From the NCBI GenBank assembly GCA_019448385.1, contig JAGTXO010000033.1, positions 139,001-203,000 of the forward strand: 64,000 bases of DNA, given 5' to 3'. Origin of the DNA: Diacronema lutheri (lineage: Eukaryota > Haptophyta > Pavlovophyceae > Pavlovales > Pavlovaceae). The notes under the pieces are model-generated. The model worked only from the letters and a program-made list of their open reading frames with translations, ran no database searches and was not told the DNA's origin. Position numbers and translations under genes: made by a program. Position 1 is the first letter of the stretch. Each line of letters begins with the position of its first letter. This document shows positions 11,011 to 20,399 of the stretch, one piece after another.

Positions 11011-11295
11011 TTTCGCCGATCGGTCATCCGCGCCGTGAAGACTAGTAATAATACCACCCTCCGCTCTCCCCGACGGGGAAATGCCTTGCGCTGGCCCTGG
11101 CTCGAGTTAAAAATTGTGGAAGAATCTTGAGTCTTCCACCATAATAAGTTTTTTTAAAAAACCATAATAAGTACTATTTTCAAGTCTATGGTTGCGGTAA
11201 AATAATACTAACGACGCTTACAGGCGGGTCAGCAGGAGGGGCGCGCACGGGGCCGAGGCTGGACAAACGGAGCGAGCGAAAGGGCGCACGCAACA
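11011..11295. promoter_or_regulatory. AT-rich upstream region of the glutaminase receptor
   Basis: 11105-11215 is unusually AT-rich for this window, with two CCATAATAAGT copies around a TTTTTTTAAAAAA run. It lies just upstream of the receptor gene start and may hold its promoter. 11223-11295 resembles 17449-17510 (shared AGCGAGCGAAAG and flanks), a short dispersed repeat. Confidence 0.35.
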
Positions 11296-12071
11296 TCAGG
11301 CCGAAATCAGGGCGTCGACCCTGTGCACGCCGGCAGCGGGAACGGCCGGGACGGCAAGGACGTGGCAGGACGCGTCATGGGCGGACACCCACACACGCCT
11401 AGCCACCCCTCGCCGGCCCCCGCCGGCCGCCGCCGCCGTCGCCGCGCCGGAAGCAGAGGCCGTCCACACCGCCGCAGGCGTCCACATCCGCATGGACGCC
11501 GTGAGCCGCGTGGCGGTGCGGCGGCGCCTGTCCGCGCGCCATCTGCGCGCGCGCGAGCAGGAGCTGCGCGTGCCCACGCACGACGCACGCGGCGAGCTGG
11601 AGGCGCATGTGGCGCTCGAGGGCCGCGCGGGCGACGTCGCGCGAGGGCGCGCCCATGCGCGCCATCCACGCGTCCGCGCCCATGTGCGAGAAGGTGGCGA
11701 GCAGGTCGGCGAGGCCGGCCGACCACTCGCCGAACGAGCCGATGACCAGCGCGCGGATCGGCGGGAACGAGTTGAGGCGCGCCTGCATCGGGCCCACCTG
11801 GCCCGGCTGCATGCCGAAGAGCTCCTCGTCGAGTTGAGCGCACGCACGCCGCCGCTCGCCGCCGACGGCCGCCGCCCGCGGTAAAATAATCAAGTAATTC
11901 ACCGCGAGCCCTGCCCGAGCCGGCGCGAGCACGCCGCCAGCGCGCCAACGTCCGCGCACAGCCAAGAGCCCGCGCTGCACGTGCCAAGCGAGGCGGATTG
12001 AGGTATATCGATGGCGTCGCGCCCGCTGCGGCTGCGGCCGCGGCATCGCCGCCAGCGCATTGCGCCGTCAA
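11296..12071 (-). mobile_element. Coding remnant of a dispersed (retroelement-like) repeat
   Basis: Minus-strand protein-like sequence of low GC-independent complexity: SFPPIRALVIGSFGEWSAG, DLLATFSHMGADAWMA, RHMRLQLAACVVRGHAQLLL. Its C-terminal part recurs at 16088-16270 with divergence, so it belongs to a multicopy family. The layout (helical 'GSFGEWS...LL..' block with a basic, Cys-poor tail) resembles tails of algal reverse-transcriptase ORFs, but no catalytic motif is present. Treated as an old fragment; family and age not determined. Confidence 0.35.
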
Positions 12072-12376
12072 TATGCGACGTGCCCGGGCACGTGCACGTC
12101 GCGCTGCCGCGTCAAGGCTCGCTTCAACTTTGAGGTGAGCTCGTCCGACGCATCCGTTGGCACGACCGCCGTCTGCGCTTCAACGACGGCCTGCGGCCGG
12201 ATGCGCGCGCAGCAGAGTGATGTGACCGCTTGAACTGCGCATCGCCACGTCTGCGCTGCGCTCGCGCCTGGCACGTCGCTGATCGGCTCGCACGCTGGTC
12301 GGCTCGCACGCTTTCGCACAGCCGCAGCGACAGCTGCGCGACGCCAGCCGTGGAATCAACCACTTCGGCGGCGCGA

Positions 12377-12405
<29 letters not shown>
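12377..12405. repeat. Poly-C tract
   Basis: About 29 C, roughly 65 bp beyond the stop of the minus-strand thioredoxin-fold gene (poly-G in its sense strand). Confidence 0.95.
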
Positions 12406-12407
<2 letters not shown>

Positions 12408-12470
12408 CTTGGGCAGTTTTAAGAAAGCTCGGCTGTGCGACCGCCGCCTCATTCGTTCGGCGGCGCGCGC

Positions 12471-14189
12471 TCAAAACTGCTCGGGGAGAAGGCTCTCGAG
12501 CGCGCGCGCGCGCCGCTCGTCGGGCAGCGCACCGACCTGCTCGTGCCACATGGCGTTCTGCTCACGGTCGAGATGCGGGTTCTCGGGCAGCTCGAAGCGG
12601 TGCGTGGCGTGGTGCTGCGCAAAATAGAGCAGCCGCTTCGGCTTCATCTCGCCCTCGAGGAAGCGGAAGGGCGGCTGCTTGTCCGCGGCGGGCAGCATGA
12701 GGACGATCGGCAGGCCGTGCAGCGGCACGGGTAGCGACGGCGGCAGCGCGTGCGTCGCGAGGTCGAGGCGGCACGGCGCGACCGTGCGCACGCCGAGCTC
12801 GTGCAGCCGCGCCGCCGCCTTTGAAAAGTAGAGCGCCTGCTCGAGGCACGTGTGGCCGCACTGCGCCGACGAGAACAGGAGGAGCAGCACGTCGGTGCGC
12901 ACGTCGCCCAGCGCCTCCTCCGCGTCGGCGGCGGTCAGGTTGCGCACGTGCTCGAGGCCGCGCGGCGTCGCCGGCGTGTACACGCCGCCGCCTGCGAGCG
13001 GCACGGGGCCGGCGGGCGGCGGCGCGTCGCCGCGCGGCGTAACCGTGTCCTCGGGCAGTTTGGGGCGCAGCCTGCCAGCGAGGTAGTCGGCGACAAAGCC
13101 GCGCACGGCGCCGGGCTCGGCGATGCGGAGTTGAGGGCCGTCATACGGGTAGCGCGCGTGCTCGTCCTTGGTGTTGAGCGCCATCGCAGGCAACGCGTCG
13201 CCCGTCAGACCGAGCGCGATCTTGCGGTAACGGAATTTGACACCGTCGCACAGGACGAAGACACACCGCCCGTCAAACTCGGGCGCGACCGCGTCGAGCG
13301 CGGCGCGCTCGGCGCGGTAAGACTGCGCGGGGTCGACAAAGACGATGAGCATCGGTAGCTCCGATGCCGCGTACGTGTGGAAGTTGGCCTCCGTCAGCCA
13401 CGAGACGCGCGGGAGCGACTTGCGCGTCGCCCAGAGTGCGAGCGAGAGTCCACCGTCAAGCTGCTCGTCAAGGTTGGCGTGCGCGCGGGGCTGCGCGCCC
13501 GGCCCGACCCAGAGCGCGATGGAGGGCGTGCGCTCCACCCATCTCCTGCGCCTCGCTAGCTCGACGAGGTCGTCCGCGCTGAGCGTCGCGCGCGCGACGA
13601 CGACGGGCGCGTCGGGACGCGACGCACGCAGCGCGTCCGCGAGCTCGGCCAGGTCGTCGAGCTCGTCGGCCTCGTCGTCGTCCGGGCTGCGAAAGAGGCC
13701 AATCGCGAGCACGTCCGCCTCGCCGCGCGGCGCGCCCTGCAGCTCGTCGACCGCGCCGAGGCCGGGCGCGAGCACGCGCACGCGCGGCGCGACGCGCGAG
13801 CGCGCGTACGAGGCGAGCGCGAGCGCGTCGTGCGAGCCCTTGTACTGCTGGTGGCGCCTACCGTGCTCGGTGAGTAGCACGATGGCAGGCAGGCTTGTCG
13901 CGTCGTACCGAGCGGCCAGCTCCTTCTCGGCGGACGCGTCCACGCGCGCGAGCGGCACGGGCGGCGCGCCGGCCGCGTACGCGGCGTACTCGGGCTCGTA
14001 CGATCGGCAGAAGCGGCAGCCTGGCGAAGAGAAGGCGAGGAGCAGCGCGCCGCCGCTCTCGGCGAGGCGTGCCCTGAGTGAAGCCTTGCTCACGTTGAAC
14101 GAGCCCGCCGACAGCGCGGCGGGCAGCGCGTCGTCTGGCGGGGCGCTCAGCGCAGCGGCGCCGAGCGCGCCCAGGAGCACCCACCGCAT
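12471..14189 (-). CDS. Secretory thioredoxin-fold (PDI-like) protein
   Basis: Single open frame of about 572 residues, starting at the ATG that gives a clean signal peptide (MRWVLLGALGAAALSA). The first thioredoxin domain has FSSPGCRFCRSYEPEY, a CxxC site (CRFC) in the family position, then the cis-Pro strand SLPAIVLL. Central sequence looks like redox-inactive b/b' domains (LPMLIVFVDPAQSYR, then a fold-like FDGRCVFVLCDG). The C-terminal thioredoxin-like domain has LLLLFSSAQCGHTCLEQ, with a non-canonical CGHTC, and HGLPIVLML as cis-Pro strand. No KDEL-like signal (ends LLPEQF). Likely an ER or secretory-pathway oxidoreductase or chaperone; a true isomerase is not proven. Its start lies 30 bp from that of the gene on the other strand. 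Confidence 0.75.
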   Translation of the reverse strand: MRWVLLGALGAAALSAPPDDALPAALSAGSFNVSKASLRARLAESGGALLLAFSSPGCRFCRSYEPEYAAYAAGAPPVPLARVDASAEKELAARYDATSLPAIVLLTEHGRRHQQYKGSHDALALASYARSRVAPRVRVLAPGLGAVDELQGAPRGEADVLAIGLFRSPDDDEADELDDLAELADALRASRPDAPVVVARATLSADDLVELARRRRWVERTPSIALWVGPGAQPRAHANLDEQLDGGLSLALWATRKSLPRVSWLTEANFHTYAASELPMLIVFVDPAQSYRAERAALDAVAPEFDGRCVFVLCDGVKFRYRKIALGLTGDALPAMALNTKDEHARYPYDGPQLRIAEPGAVRGFVADYLAGRLRPKLPEDTVTPRGDAPPPAGPVPLAGGGVYTPATPRGLEHVRNLTAADAEEALGDVRTDVLLLLFSSAQCGHTCLEQALYFSKAAARLHELGVRTVAPCRLDLATHALPPSLPVPLHGLPIVLMLPAADKQPPFRFLEGEMKPKRLLYFAQHHATHRFELPENPHLDREQNAMWHEQVGALPDERRARALESLLPEQF

Positions 14190-14219
14190 CTCGCGGCGTG
14201 TGCCGTCTATTTCACAATA
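14190..14219. promoter_or_regulatory. 30-bp divergent intergenic region
   Basis: Only 30 bp separate two divergent ATGs, including TATTTCACAATA. If both starts are right, promoter elements must overlap the coding regions or act downstream. Confidence 0.4.
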
Positions 14220-15064
14220 ATGGCGGAGCAACGGTCGACGGCCGATGAGGCCGTCCACGAGGACCTGCTCTCGACCGAGCTACTCGACGCGCCGACGAGC
14301 GCGTCCGCGGCGAGCGACATCGCGGCGGTGGCCTACTCGCTCGACACCGACATTGAGCGGTGCGTGCCGCGCATTCGCGCCGCATGCGCGTCGCCGCGAG
14401 GCGCGCCGCCGCGCCTCACGCGCGCTGCGCTGAGCGCCGGCGCGCGCAGGTTTTTCGATGAGCTGACGATCGCCGAGTCGACGTACACGCCGTCGAGCAC
14501 GCTTGAAGAGTGCGCGCGCGCGCGGCGCCGAGAGCGGCGTGCGGGCGCTCTCCACCGACCGCGCACGCGCCGCGTTGCGCCGCGCCTCGCTCGGCCGCCG
14601 CGGCCCGCAGGGTGCTCGAGGAACGGCGGGAGCGCGCCGAGCGGCGCGAGCGCATCAGGCAGCGTACCGACGAGCTGCTGCAGGCCGCGCTTGCCAACGA
14701 GCACCACGCGTCCGACGTCCGCCTGCTGAGCGAGGCTGTCCACTCGCTTGGCGACAAGCAACCGCCGCCGCAGCCGGCCCACACTCCGGCGCACGCTGCG
14801 GACGGCGGGCAGCGCGGCGCCGAGGGGGCATGTGCGAGCGCTGGCGCTGAGACGCACGAGCTGCAGCTTGACGTCACGTACCCTGCGTTCGGCTCGGTCG
14901 ACGGCTCGCGGCTCGGCGGCGCGGACGGCAAGGCGGCCGAGCTGAAGCGCGAGGCAGACCTCCTGCGCGCCTACCTGCAGCACGGCGCCTACGCGGACGC
15001 GTACAAGGCCTTCATCGACAAGGCCAAGGCGGACGATGGCGTGGCAATCGCTCGGGGCCTGTGA
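14220..15064 (+). CDS. Acidic/coiled-coil protein, unknown function
   Basis: Two exons (14220-14509 and 14611-15064) join in phase across an intron starting GTGCGCG and ending CCGCAG, giving about 247 residues. The N-terminal third is acidic (DEAVHEDLLSTELLDAP, SLDTDIERCVPRIRAA) and contains FFDELTIAEST. The intron junction rebuilds a continuous helix (LEERRERAERRERIRQRTDE) predicting a coiled coil, followed by a Pro/Gly-rich linker and a conserved-looking C-terminal helix pair (LLRAYLQHGAYADAYKAF). No family recognised; the size and layout recall small adaptor or vesicle-tethering subunits, which is only a guess. Confidence 0.65.
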
Positions 15065-15232
15065 GTTCCGGGGTCTGAAACGCCCCGTCCGGCGGTTTAG
15101 GAAAAGGAACGGAGGCGCGACAACAGTCCTCGCAGGGGTTCCCGACCGGTCTCCATGCACCGCGCGAACGAGCTCACCGGCGCTCGCGACCGGGGCACGG
15201 CGCGCTGTCGGCTGCGCGCCGCCGCTTCGCGC

Positions 15233-15947
15233 TCACTTGGCATGGAGGGCCTGCATCGGCCATTTCTTGCCCGCCTCCTTGGACGGTGGTGGCCTGCTCA
15301 CCCACTTGGACTCGGCCGCGCTCTTGAGCCGCGTCTGCTCGGGCGCGATCATCACGTGCGTGTGGATCATCCAGTAGGGGAACCAGAGCTTCTGTCGGTG
15401 ATCGAGCGCAGTCGTCTTGCGCACGACGACGGTCGAGCCTGCAGACGTTGGCGCGGCGCGCGCGCGTGCAGAACGCGCGCATGGGCAGCGGGTGCGCGCG
15501 GACATAGCTCCGTGCTCGTGGTGGCCGCGCGCCGCGCCGAGGCGCCGCGCGCTCGCGCGCACCGGGCTGGCCGGGGCAGTCGGTGAGGAAGAACTGCTGC
15601 TTGAACTTGAAGTCGTAGTTCTGCTTGATCCAGAGGTGCGTGTTCTCGCTGATGGCGGGGCCCCAGCCGCATGCATAGAAGGTCCACTCGACGTAGCAAC
15701 CCACGCCGTTCTTGTCCGCCGCCTTGTCGTTCATCTCGATGTAGTCCGTTGCGTCCGAGAAGCCTGTCTTGCAAAGCATGCCAGGCGCCACATCGCCGTC
15801 GCGCTTCGGGATAACCTGCTTGATCTCGGGGAACCAATCCCAGCACGCCTCGGTGCTCAAGATGTTCTCGTACACACGCTGCCGGTCGCACCGCAGCGTC
15901 GTGATCACATCGGGCCAGTTCTGTTGCTTGGTGTTGAGGGCGCCCAT
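15233..15947 (-). CDS. SRPBCC/START-like small protein
   Basis: Two exons (about 15563-15947 and 15233-15438) join in phase across an intron starting GTGCGCG and give about 197 residues. The N-terminal half begins WPDVITTLRCDRQRVYENIL with CWDWFPEIKQVIP, the helix-strand pattern typical of the SRPBCC ligand-binding fold (polyketide cyclase/START type), then GMLCKTGFSDATDYIEM. Exon 2 supplies STVVVRKTTALDHRQKLWF and the amphipathic C-terminal end. No catalytic residues can be assigned; lipid or hydrophobic-ligand binding is inference. The fold call rests on pattern only. Confidence 0.6.
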
Positions 15948-16087
15948 GGTCGCGAAAATTGGGAGCGTGCGGTTTTCTAGGCGCCCGAAAAGAAGTCCGG
16001 ACGGCTCCGGAGGTGCCCTCGCGTCTTCTTATCTTCTCATTGATTATGATCCTGAAGCATAAACATTACGCACTCACAGTTCACGCC

Positions 16088-16270
16088 GGGCGGCGTTCAT
16101 TTACTTTCGGGCGAGTCAGCGGCCGCCGCCGCGCCCCGCCGGCAGCAGGCGCCGTCCACACGTCGCAGGCGTCCACGTCAACCTGCACGCCGTGGTCAGC
16201 TCGGCGCTACGGCGGCGCCTGACCCCGCGCCATCTGCGCGCGCGCGATCACGCCCATGATCAAAGCGGCT
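16088..16270 (-). repeat. Second copy of the 11.4-kb repeat tail
   Basis: Matches 11405-11575 with substitutions and small gaps: shared blocks include CATCTGCGCGCGCGCGA and the flanking GGCGGCGCCTG. Read on the minus strand it continues the same coding-like tail. Old, diverged fragment. Confidence 0.6.
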
Positions 16271-16285
16271 TGGTTGACCATGCAT

Positions 16286-16306
16286 CCCCCCCCCCCCCCC
16301 CCCCCC
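16286..16306. repeat. Poly-C tract
   Basis: About 21 C in intergenic DNA. Confidence 0.95.
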
Positions 16307-16557
16307 GGAAACTAGCGAGCAGTCGTCCATGCCACCACATCCATCCTTCCTCGAGCGACATGTGCGCGCGTTGTGGGGACAATCGAGCGCGGCGCGCTCA
16401 CCGTGAGTGGACGAGAGCGCGATCGCGCGATGGATGGCTGAGGCGGCCGAGCCGCCAAGGGCGTGCCGATGGCGGCCCTTTCATCCCGGCGCACGCCCTC
16501 GGCGTTCTCGATGCGCACCAACCGAAAGCTTGCGGCCGTGCCGGGTCGTCGCCGCAC

Positions 16558-17328
16558 TCAAGGGCGAGGCGCTCGTGCAGTAGCTCCGAGTCGATCGTCG
16601 CCCGTTTTGTGAGGCAGCGCCAAGAGCCAGTCGTACAGCTCGGCGGTCGAGAAAGCGGGGATCCACGAGGCGTGGCCCTCGTACGACGGCCATCCGACGG
16701 GCGCCGGCGCATGCTCGAACTGCGTGTACTTGAGCCCGGCGCTCCCCGGGCGCCCGGCCCGGCGTCTGGCGAGGAGCGCGTGCGCAGAGTCGCTGTGCTC
16801 GATGCCGACGACCACATCGTTGGCGCCGTGGAAGAACCAGACCGCGGTGTCGTCGCCGATTGCGGACGCGTCGCCTCCGGTCGCACACACTGGGACGGCC
16901 GCAGCGAAGAGGCCCGTCGACGCCGCCGCGATCGCACCCGCGCCGCCCATGCTTACGCCAGTCACGAAACGACGGCTCGCGTCGATGCGCAGGCGCGCGT
17001 CTTGGCTGATGGCGCGCGTGAAGGCGGCAATGTCGCGCGCGCGCCAGCCGCGGCTCGTCTGCGGCGAGACGACGACGAAACGCTCGGACAATGCTGCCGG
17101 AGTGGCAATCTCGCCAACGTAGATTGGCGGCGGCGGCTGCTGCAGCCTGTGCGCGGGCAAGCCCGTCGCACCCTCGCTGAGCAGCTGACGCACGTCGCGG
17201 CCGAGCTCACCGGCACCGTGCAGGCAAAGGAGCAGCGGCCAGAGTGGCGCGGACAAGTGCTTTGGCGGCAGGTAGAGCAGGTAGGGGACGCCATCGGGCG
17301 TGCGCTGCGCGATCTGCTTGCCGGCCAT
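16558..17328 (-). CDS. Alpha/beta hydrolase (esterase-type)
   Basis: Predicted esterase/feruloyl-esterase-like or phospholipase/carboxylesterase-type hydrolase of about 256 residues. The fold begins LLYLPPKHLSAPLWPLLLCL with oxyanion-region HGAGELG. The nucleophile elbow is GVSMGGAG (Ser in GxSxG). The acid is probably the Asp in FFHGANDVVVG and the base the His in YEGHASWIPAF. Start placed at the ATG before AGKQIAQRTPDGVPYLLY; an in-frame ATG at 17394 would add 22 residues. No transmembrane segment. Substrate unknown. Catalytic-residue spacing is normal for the fold. Confidence 0.8.
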   Translation of the reverse strand: MAGKQIAQRTPDGVPYLLYLPPKHLSAPLWPLLLCLHGAGELGRDVRQLLSEGATGLPAHRLQQPPPPIYVGEIATPAALSERFVVVSPQTSRGWRARDIAAFTRAISQDARLRIDASRRFVTGVSMGGAGAIAAASTGLFAAAVPVCATGGDASAIGDDTAVWFFHGANDVVVGIEHSDSAHALLARRRAGRPGSAGLKYTQFEHAPAPVGWPSYEGHASWIPAFSTAELYDWLLALPHKTGDDRLGATARAPRP

Positions 17329-17544
17329 CGGAAATTCATGTTGGCTCTCTTTTGACGCGCTTCCGGGCGCGAGTCGGTTCTCCAAGAGTAGCATACACAG
17401 GGCCGAGACGCGGCTCACGTAGCGAGCGAATATGGGTAATGCTTAAGGGCGGATCAGCGCCGAGGCGTGACGAGGCGTGACGAACGCAGCGAGCGAAAGT
17501 GCACGCGGCGTCGGTGCCGGTCTCCATCGTGCATGCGAGCGCCA

Positions 17545-18705
17545 TAGGCAGCTCCGCGCGGCCGCATGCCCGCATCGCGTGCCGCGGCGCGGCATGCCGT
17601 GGCTCGATCGGAGTGCGGACAGATGTGCGGCGCATGTTTGGCCGGCGGGCGGCGGCGCGGAGCGTGCGCCGCTGTCGCTCGCGCATCACGGCGCGAGCCA
17701 CCAAATGAAATGCGGGCGTGCTCAGACGTAGATGGGCGAGAAGCACTGCACCTCGCGCTCGTCCTTGTTGTTCCACTTTGGCTTCCACATCGACTCGAAG
17801 GTGGGCGGGTCGTATTCGCCAAAGAAGAGGTCGCGCCCGTTGCCCGCAAATGTGCGCGTGCCAAACTGGGTCGCACGCTCGGTGGACTCGCGGATGATGA
17901 GGTGCATGGACGTCGAGTACCACTCCCACAGCAGCTTGTACATCCAGCTGAACGGCGGCAGCACGGTGCAGCCAATCGACCAGTAGCCCTCCTTGCGGTC
18001 GGTGAAGAAAAGCGTGACGTGGTTGTTGTAGCCGGGGTGCGTACCGAGCAGGTCGTTGCGGAACGTGACGTGGTGGTCCGAGTAAATGACCGGCAGCGAA
18101 CCGAAGCCGGCGTACGGCCCGATCACGTAGACGTTGATGCAGATGGTCGGCGAGACAATGTTGGGGTAGATGATCGGCCACCAGTACGTGTGGCCCTTCT
18201 TGAACTGGCGCGGCTTGTTGAGGTCCATCGCCATCTTCGTGTAGTCCTTGAGCGTCATCCCGCCCTGCGGCACCGTCACCTTGTACATCTTGCCGCGGTC
18301 GTCGAAGAAGATGTTGCACGAGTGGACGGCGAGCGCGGCGAGCTTCCAGATGTTGAAGAGCAGGCAAAGCGTGTGCGTGTAGATGAAGCAGTGCGGGTAG
18401 CGCCAAGTCAAGTACGCATACCCCTTGATGCCGCCGTAGTACCACACCTGGAAGTGGAAGCGGAACACCATCGCCGCCCACGCCGCGCCGAAGCCGACCA
18501 TGTACCACTTGCCGAGCAGGCTCGTCGCATAGTAGTAGCCGTACGAGACGCCGCCACCGACGATGAGCGAGAGGATGAGCTCAAGCGGCGTCGTCCGGTC
18601 GAGCGGCGGCGGCGAAGCGCTCGACTTCTCCGCGCCCGTCGGGAGCAGCGCCGAGGGCGTCGCTCTGCCGTTGCGCATGGCCTCGTTCGCGGGCGGCGCG
18701 CCGAC
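17545..18705 (-). repeat. Inverted duplication, arm 1
   Basis: Left arm of an about 1.1-kb inverted repeat with 19190-20345. The CDS part is almost base-for-base identical (I saw one silent change, GTG/GTT near the 3' end). The 3' flanks still align past CATTTCATTTGGTGGCTCGC but with gaps. Identity stops on the 5' side at TCAAATCGATTGTCGG. Confidence 0.88.
17722..18678 (-). CDS. Unknown membrane-associated protein, copy 1
   Basis: 318-residue protein, ATG at 18676-18678, identical to the copy at 19224-20180. A hydrophobic region near residues 30-75 (LELILSLIVGGGVSYGYYYA, MVGFGAAWAAMVFRF) suggests two N-terminal membrane helices, with more hydrophobic sequence at CFIYTHTLCLLFNIWKLAAL. The rest is Tyr/Trp/Phe-rich (WEWYSTSMHLIIRES, NGRDLFFGEYDPPTFES). 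I know no family with this sequence. Codon use matches the host. Transcription runs away from its twin, so the two share the 18706-19189 spacer as upstream DNA. Confidence 0.8.
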   Translation of the reverse strand: MRNGRATPSALLPTGAEKSSASPPPLDRTTPLELILSLIVGGGVSYGYYYATSLLGKWYMVGFGAAWAAMVFRFHFQVWYYGGIKGYAYLTWRYPHCFIYTHTLCLLFNIWKLAALAVHSCNIFFDDRGKMYKVTVPQGGMTLKDYTKMAMDLNKPRQFKKGHTYWWPIIYPNIVSPTICINVYVIGPYAGFGSLPVIYSDHHVTFRNDLLGTHPGYNNHVTLFFTDRKEGYWSIGCTVLPPFSWMYKLLWEWYSTSMHLIIRESTERATQFGTRTFAGNGRDLFFGEYDPPTFESMWKPKWNNKDEREVQCFSPIYV

Positions 18706-19189
18706 AATCGATTTGAGAATTCTTGAATTCTGGTCACCTGTGACGACGGACCAACGAGGAAGGCCGAAGGAGTAGAGGACTCACTGTGGATCGTTGGCCA
18801 GATGACCGCGGCCGCCGCCCGCAGAGCACCTCGCCGTTCGGTGCGCCGTTTGCGCACAGCGCGCCGCTGCGCGCGCGGCGCGCCGCCGCGCGCGCGGCGC
18901 GCCGCCGCGCGCGCGGCGCGCCGTTGCGCGCCGGCTCACCGGTCACCGCCGTTTCGCGCGAGAGTGGTCCAGCCAGCCGGTGCTGACGCGCACGACTCGC
19001 GCGCGCTAAACTTCCGCAGCTCAGCTTGACATGCCGAAAGTCGTCCACATGGTCAAGGCACGGCGCACAGCCCGGCGGCCGCACGCGGCCGAGGCCGTGG
19101 CCCCCCGCGACCGGCCGACCGCCGGAAGTGAGCAAACTATTGCACGCGGCAGCGCGCGTTTAAACGCGCTTGTGTTTAGGCTTCTTCAA
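18706..19189. promoter_or_regulatory. Spacer between inverted gene copies
   Basis: About 485 bp of unique sequence between the two arms, hence the presumed 5' region of both copies. 18858-18935 is a run of GCGCGCGGCGCGCC-type palindromes. GTTTAAAC lies next to copy 2 and GAATTCAAGAATTC next to copy 1, so the immediate upstream sequences differ. Confidence 0.4.
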
Positions 19190-20345
19190 ATCGATTGTCG
19201 GCGCGCCGCCCGCGAACGAGGCCATGCGCAACGGCAGAGCGACGCCCTCGGCGCTGCTCCCGACGGGCGCGGAGAAGTCGAGCGCTTCGCCGCCGCCGCT
19301 CGACCGGACGACGCCGCTTGAGCTCATCCTCTCGCTCATCGTCGGTGGCGGCGTCTCGTACGGCTACTACTATGCGACGAGCCTGCTCGGCAAGTGGTAC
19401 ATGGTCGGCTTCGGCGCGGCGTGGGCGGCGATGGTGTTCCGCTTCCACTTCCAGGTGTGGTACTACGGCGGCATCAAGGGGTATGCGTACTTGACTTGGC
19501 GCTACCCGCACTGCTTCATCTACACGCACACGCTTTGCCTGCTCTTCAACATCTGGAAGCTCGCCGCGCTCGCCGTCCACTCGTGCAACATCTTCTTCGA
19601 CGACCGCGGCAAGATGTACAAGGTGACGGTGCCGCAGGGCGGGATGACGCTCAAGGACTACACGAAGATGGCGATGGACCTCAACAAGCCGCGCCAGTTC
19701 AAGAAGGGCCACACGTACTGGTGGCCGATCATCTACCCCAACATTGTCTCGCCGACCATCTGCATCAACGTCTACGTGATCGGGCCGTACGCCGGCTTCG
19801 GTTCGCTGCCGGTCATTTACTCGGACCACCACGTCACGTTCCGCAACGACCTGCTCGGTACGCACCCCGGCTACAACAACCACGTCACGCTTTTCTTCAC
19901 CGACCGCAAGGAGGGCTACTGGTCGATTGGCTGCACCGTGCTGCCGCCGTTCAGCTGGATGTACAAGCTGCTGTGGGAGTGGTACTCGACGTCCATGCAC
20001 CTCATCATCCGCGAGTCCACCGAGCGTGCGACCCAGTTTGGCACGCGCACATTTGCGGGCAACGGGCGCGACCTCTTCTTTGGCGAATACGACCCGCCCA
20101 CCTTCGAGTCGATGTGGAAGCCAAAGTGGAACAACAAGGACGAGCGCGAGGTTCAGTGCTTCTCGCCCATCTACGTCTGAGCACGCCCGCATTTCATTTG
20201 GTGGCTCGCGCCGTGATGCGCGAGCGACAGCGGCGCACGCTCCGCGCCGCCGGCCAAACATGCGCCGCGCGATCGGCCGCAAGGGCCGAGAGCCGCACAG
20301 CATCCGCGCCGCGGCACGCGGTGCGGCAGCCGCGGAGCTGCCAGC
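19190..20345 (+). repeat. Inverted duplication, arm 2
   Basis: Right arm of the inverted repeat; see 17545-18705. Confidence 0.88.
19224..20180 (+). CDS. Unknown membrane-associated protein, copy 2
   Basis: Encodes the same 318 residues as copy 1. The ATG at 19224 is used in both; in this copy the frame stays open upstream (FFKSIVGAPPANEA), but the shared part begins only at SIVGAPP and no upstream ATG exists, so the downstream ATG is preferred. As in copy 1, the N-terminal hydrophobic region suggests membrane insertion. The protein contains KDYTKMAMDLNKPRQFKKG and SDHHVTFRNDLLGTHPGYN, blocks that would serve as search seeds. Function unknown. Confidence 0.8.
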   Translation: MRNGRATPSALLPTGAEKSSASPPPLDRTTPLELILSLIVGGGVSYGYYYATSLLGKWYMVGFGAAWAAMVFRFHFQVWYYGGIKGYAYLTWRYPHCFIYTHTLCLLFNIWKLAALAVHSCNIFFDDRGKMYKVTVPQGGMTLKDYTKMAMDLNKPRQFKKGHTYWWPIIYPNIVSPTICINVYVIGPYAGFGSLPVIYSDHHVTFRNDLLGTHPGYNNHVTLFFTDRKEGYWSIGCTVLPPFSWMYKLLWEWYSTSMHLIIRESTERATQFGTRTFAGNGRDLFFGEYDPPTFESMWKPKWNNKDEREVQCFSPIYV

Positions 20346-20399
20346 ACCGGGGGTGTGACGCATTCCCCCCCTGACGCGGGAAGGAGTTAGTTCTGTCAG

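Larger units (their letters stand above)
15948..16557. other. Intergenic with repeat fragment and poly-C
   Basis: Upstream of the SRPBCC-like gene; contains a diverged repeat fragment (16088-16270) and a poly-C run. No supported gene. Confidence 0.5.

Noticed and set aside
11296-12071. A functional gene at 11.3-12.1 kb
   Set aside because: The sequence is a multicopy fragment with no start context or catalytic motif; treated as an old repeat remnant.
18858-18935. Terminator-like hairpins in the inverted-repeat spacer
   Set aside because: GCGCGC palindromes are common throughout this genome, including introns, so no specific role can be claimed.
19170-19223. N-terminal extension of the duplicated protein in copy 2
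   Set aside because: It would have to start at TTG, and most of the extension is not shared with copy 1; the common ATG is used instead.
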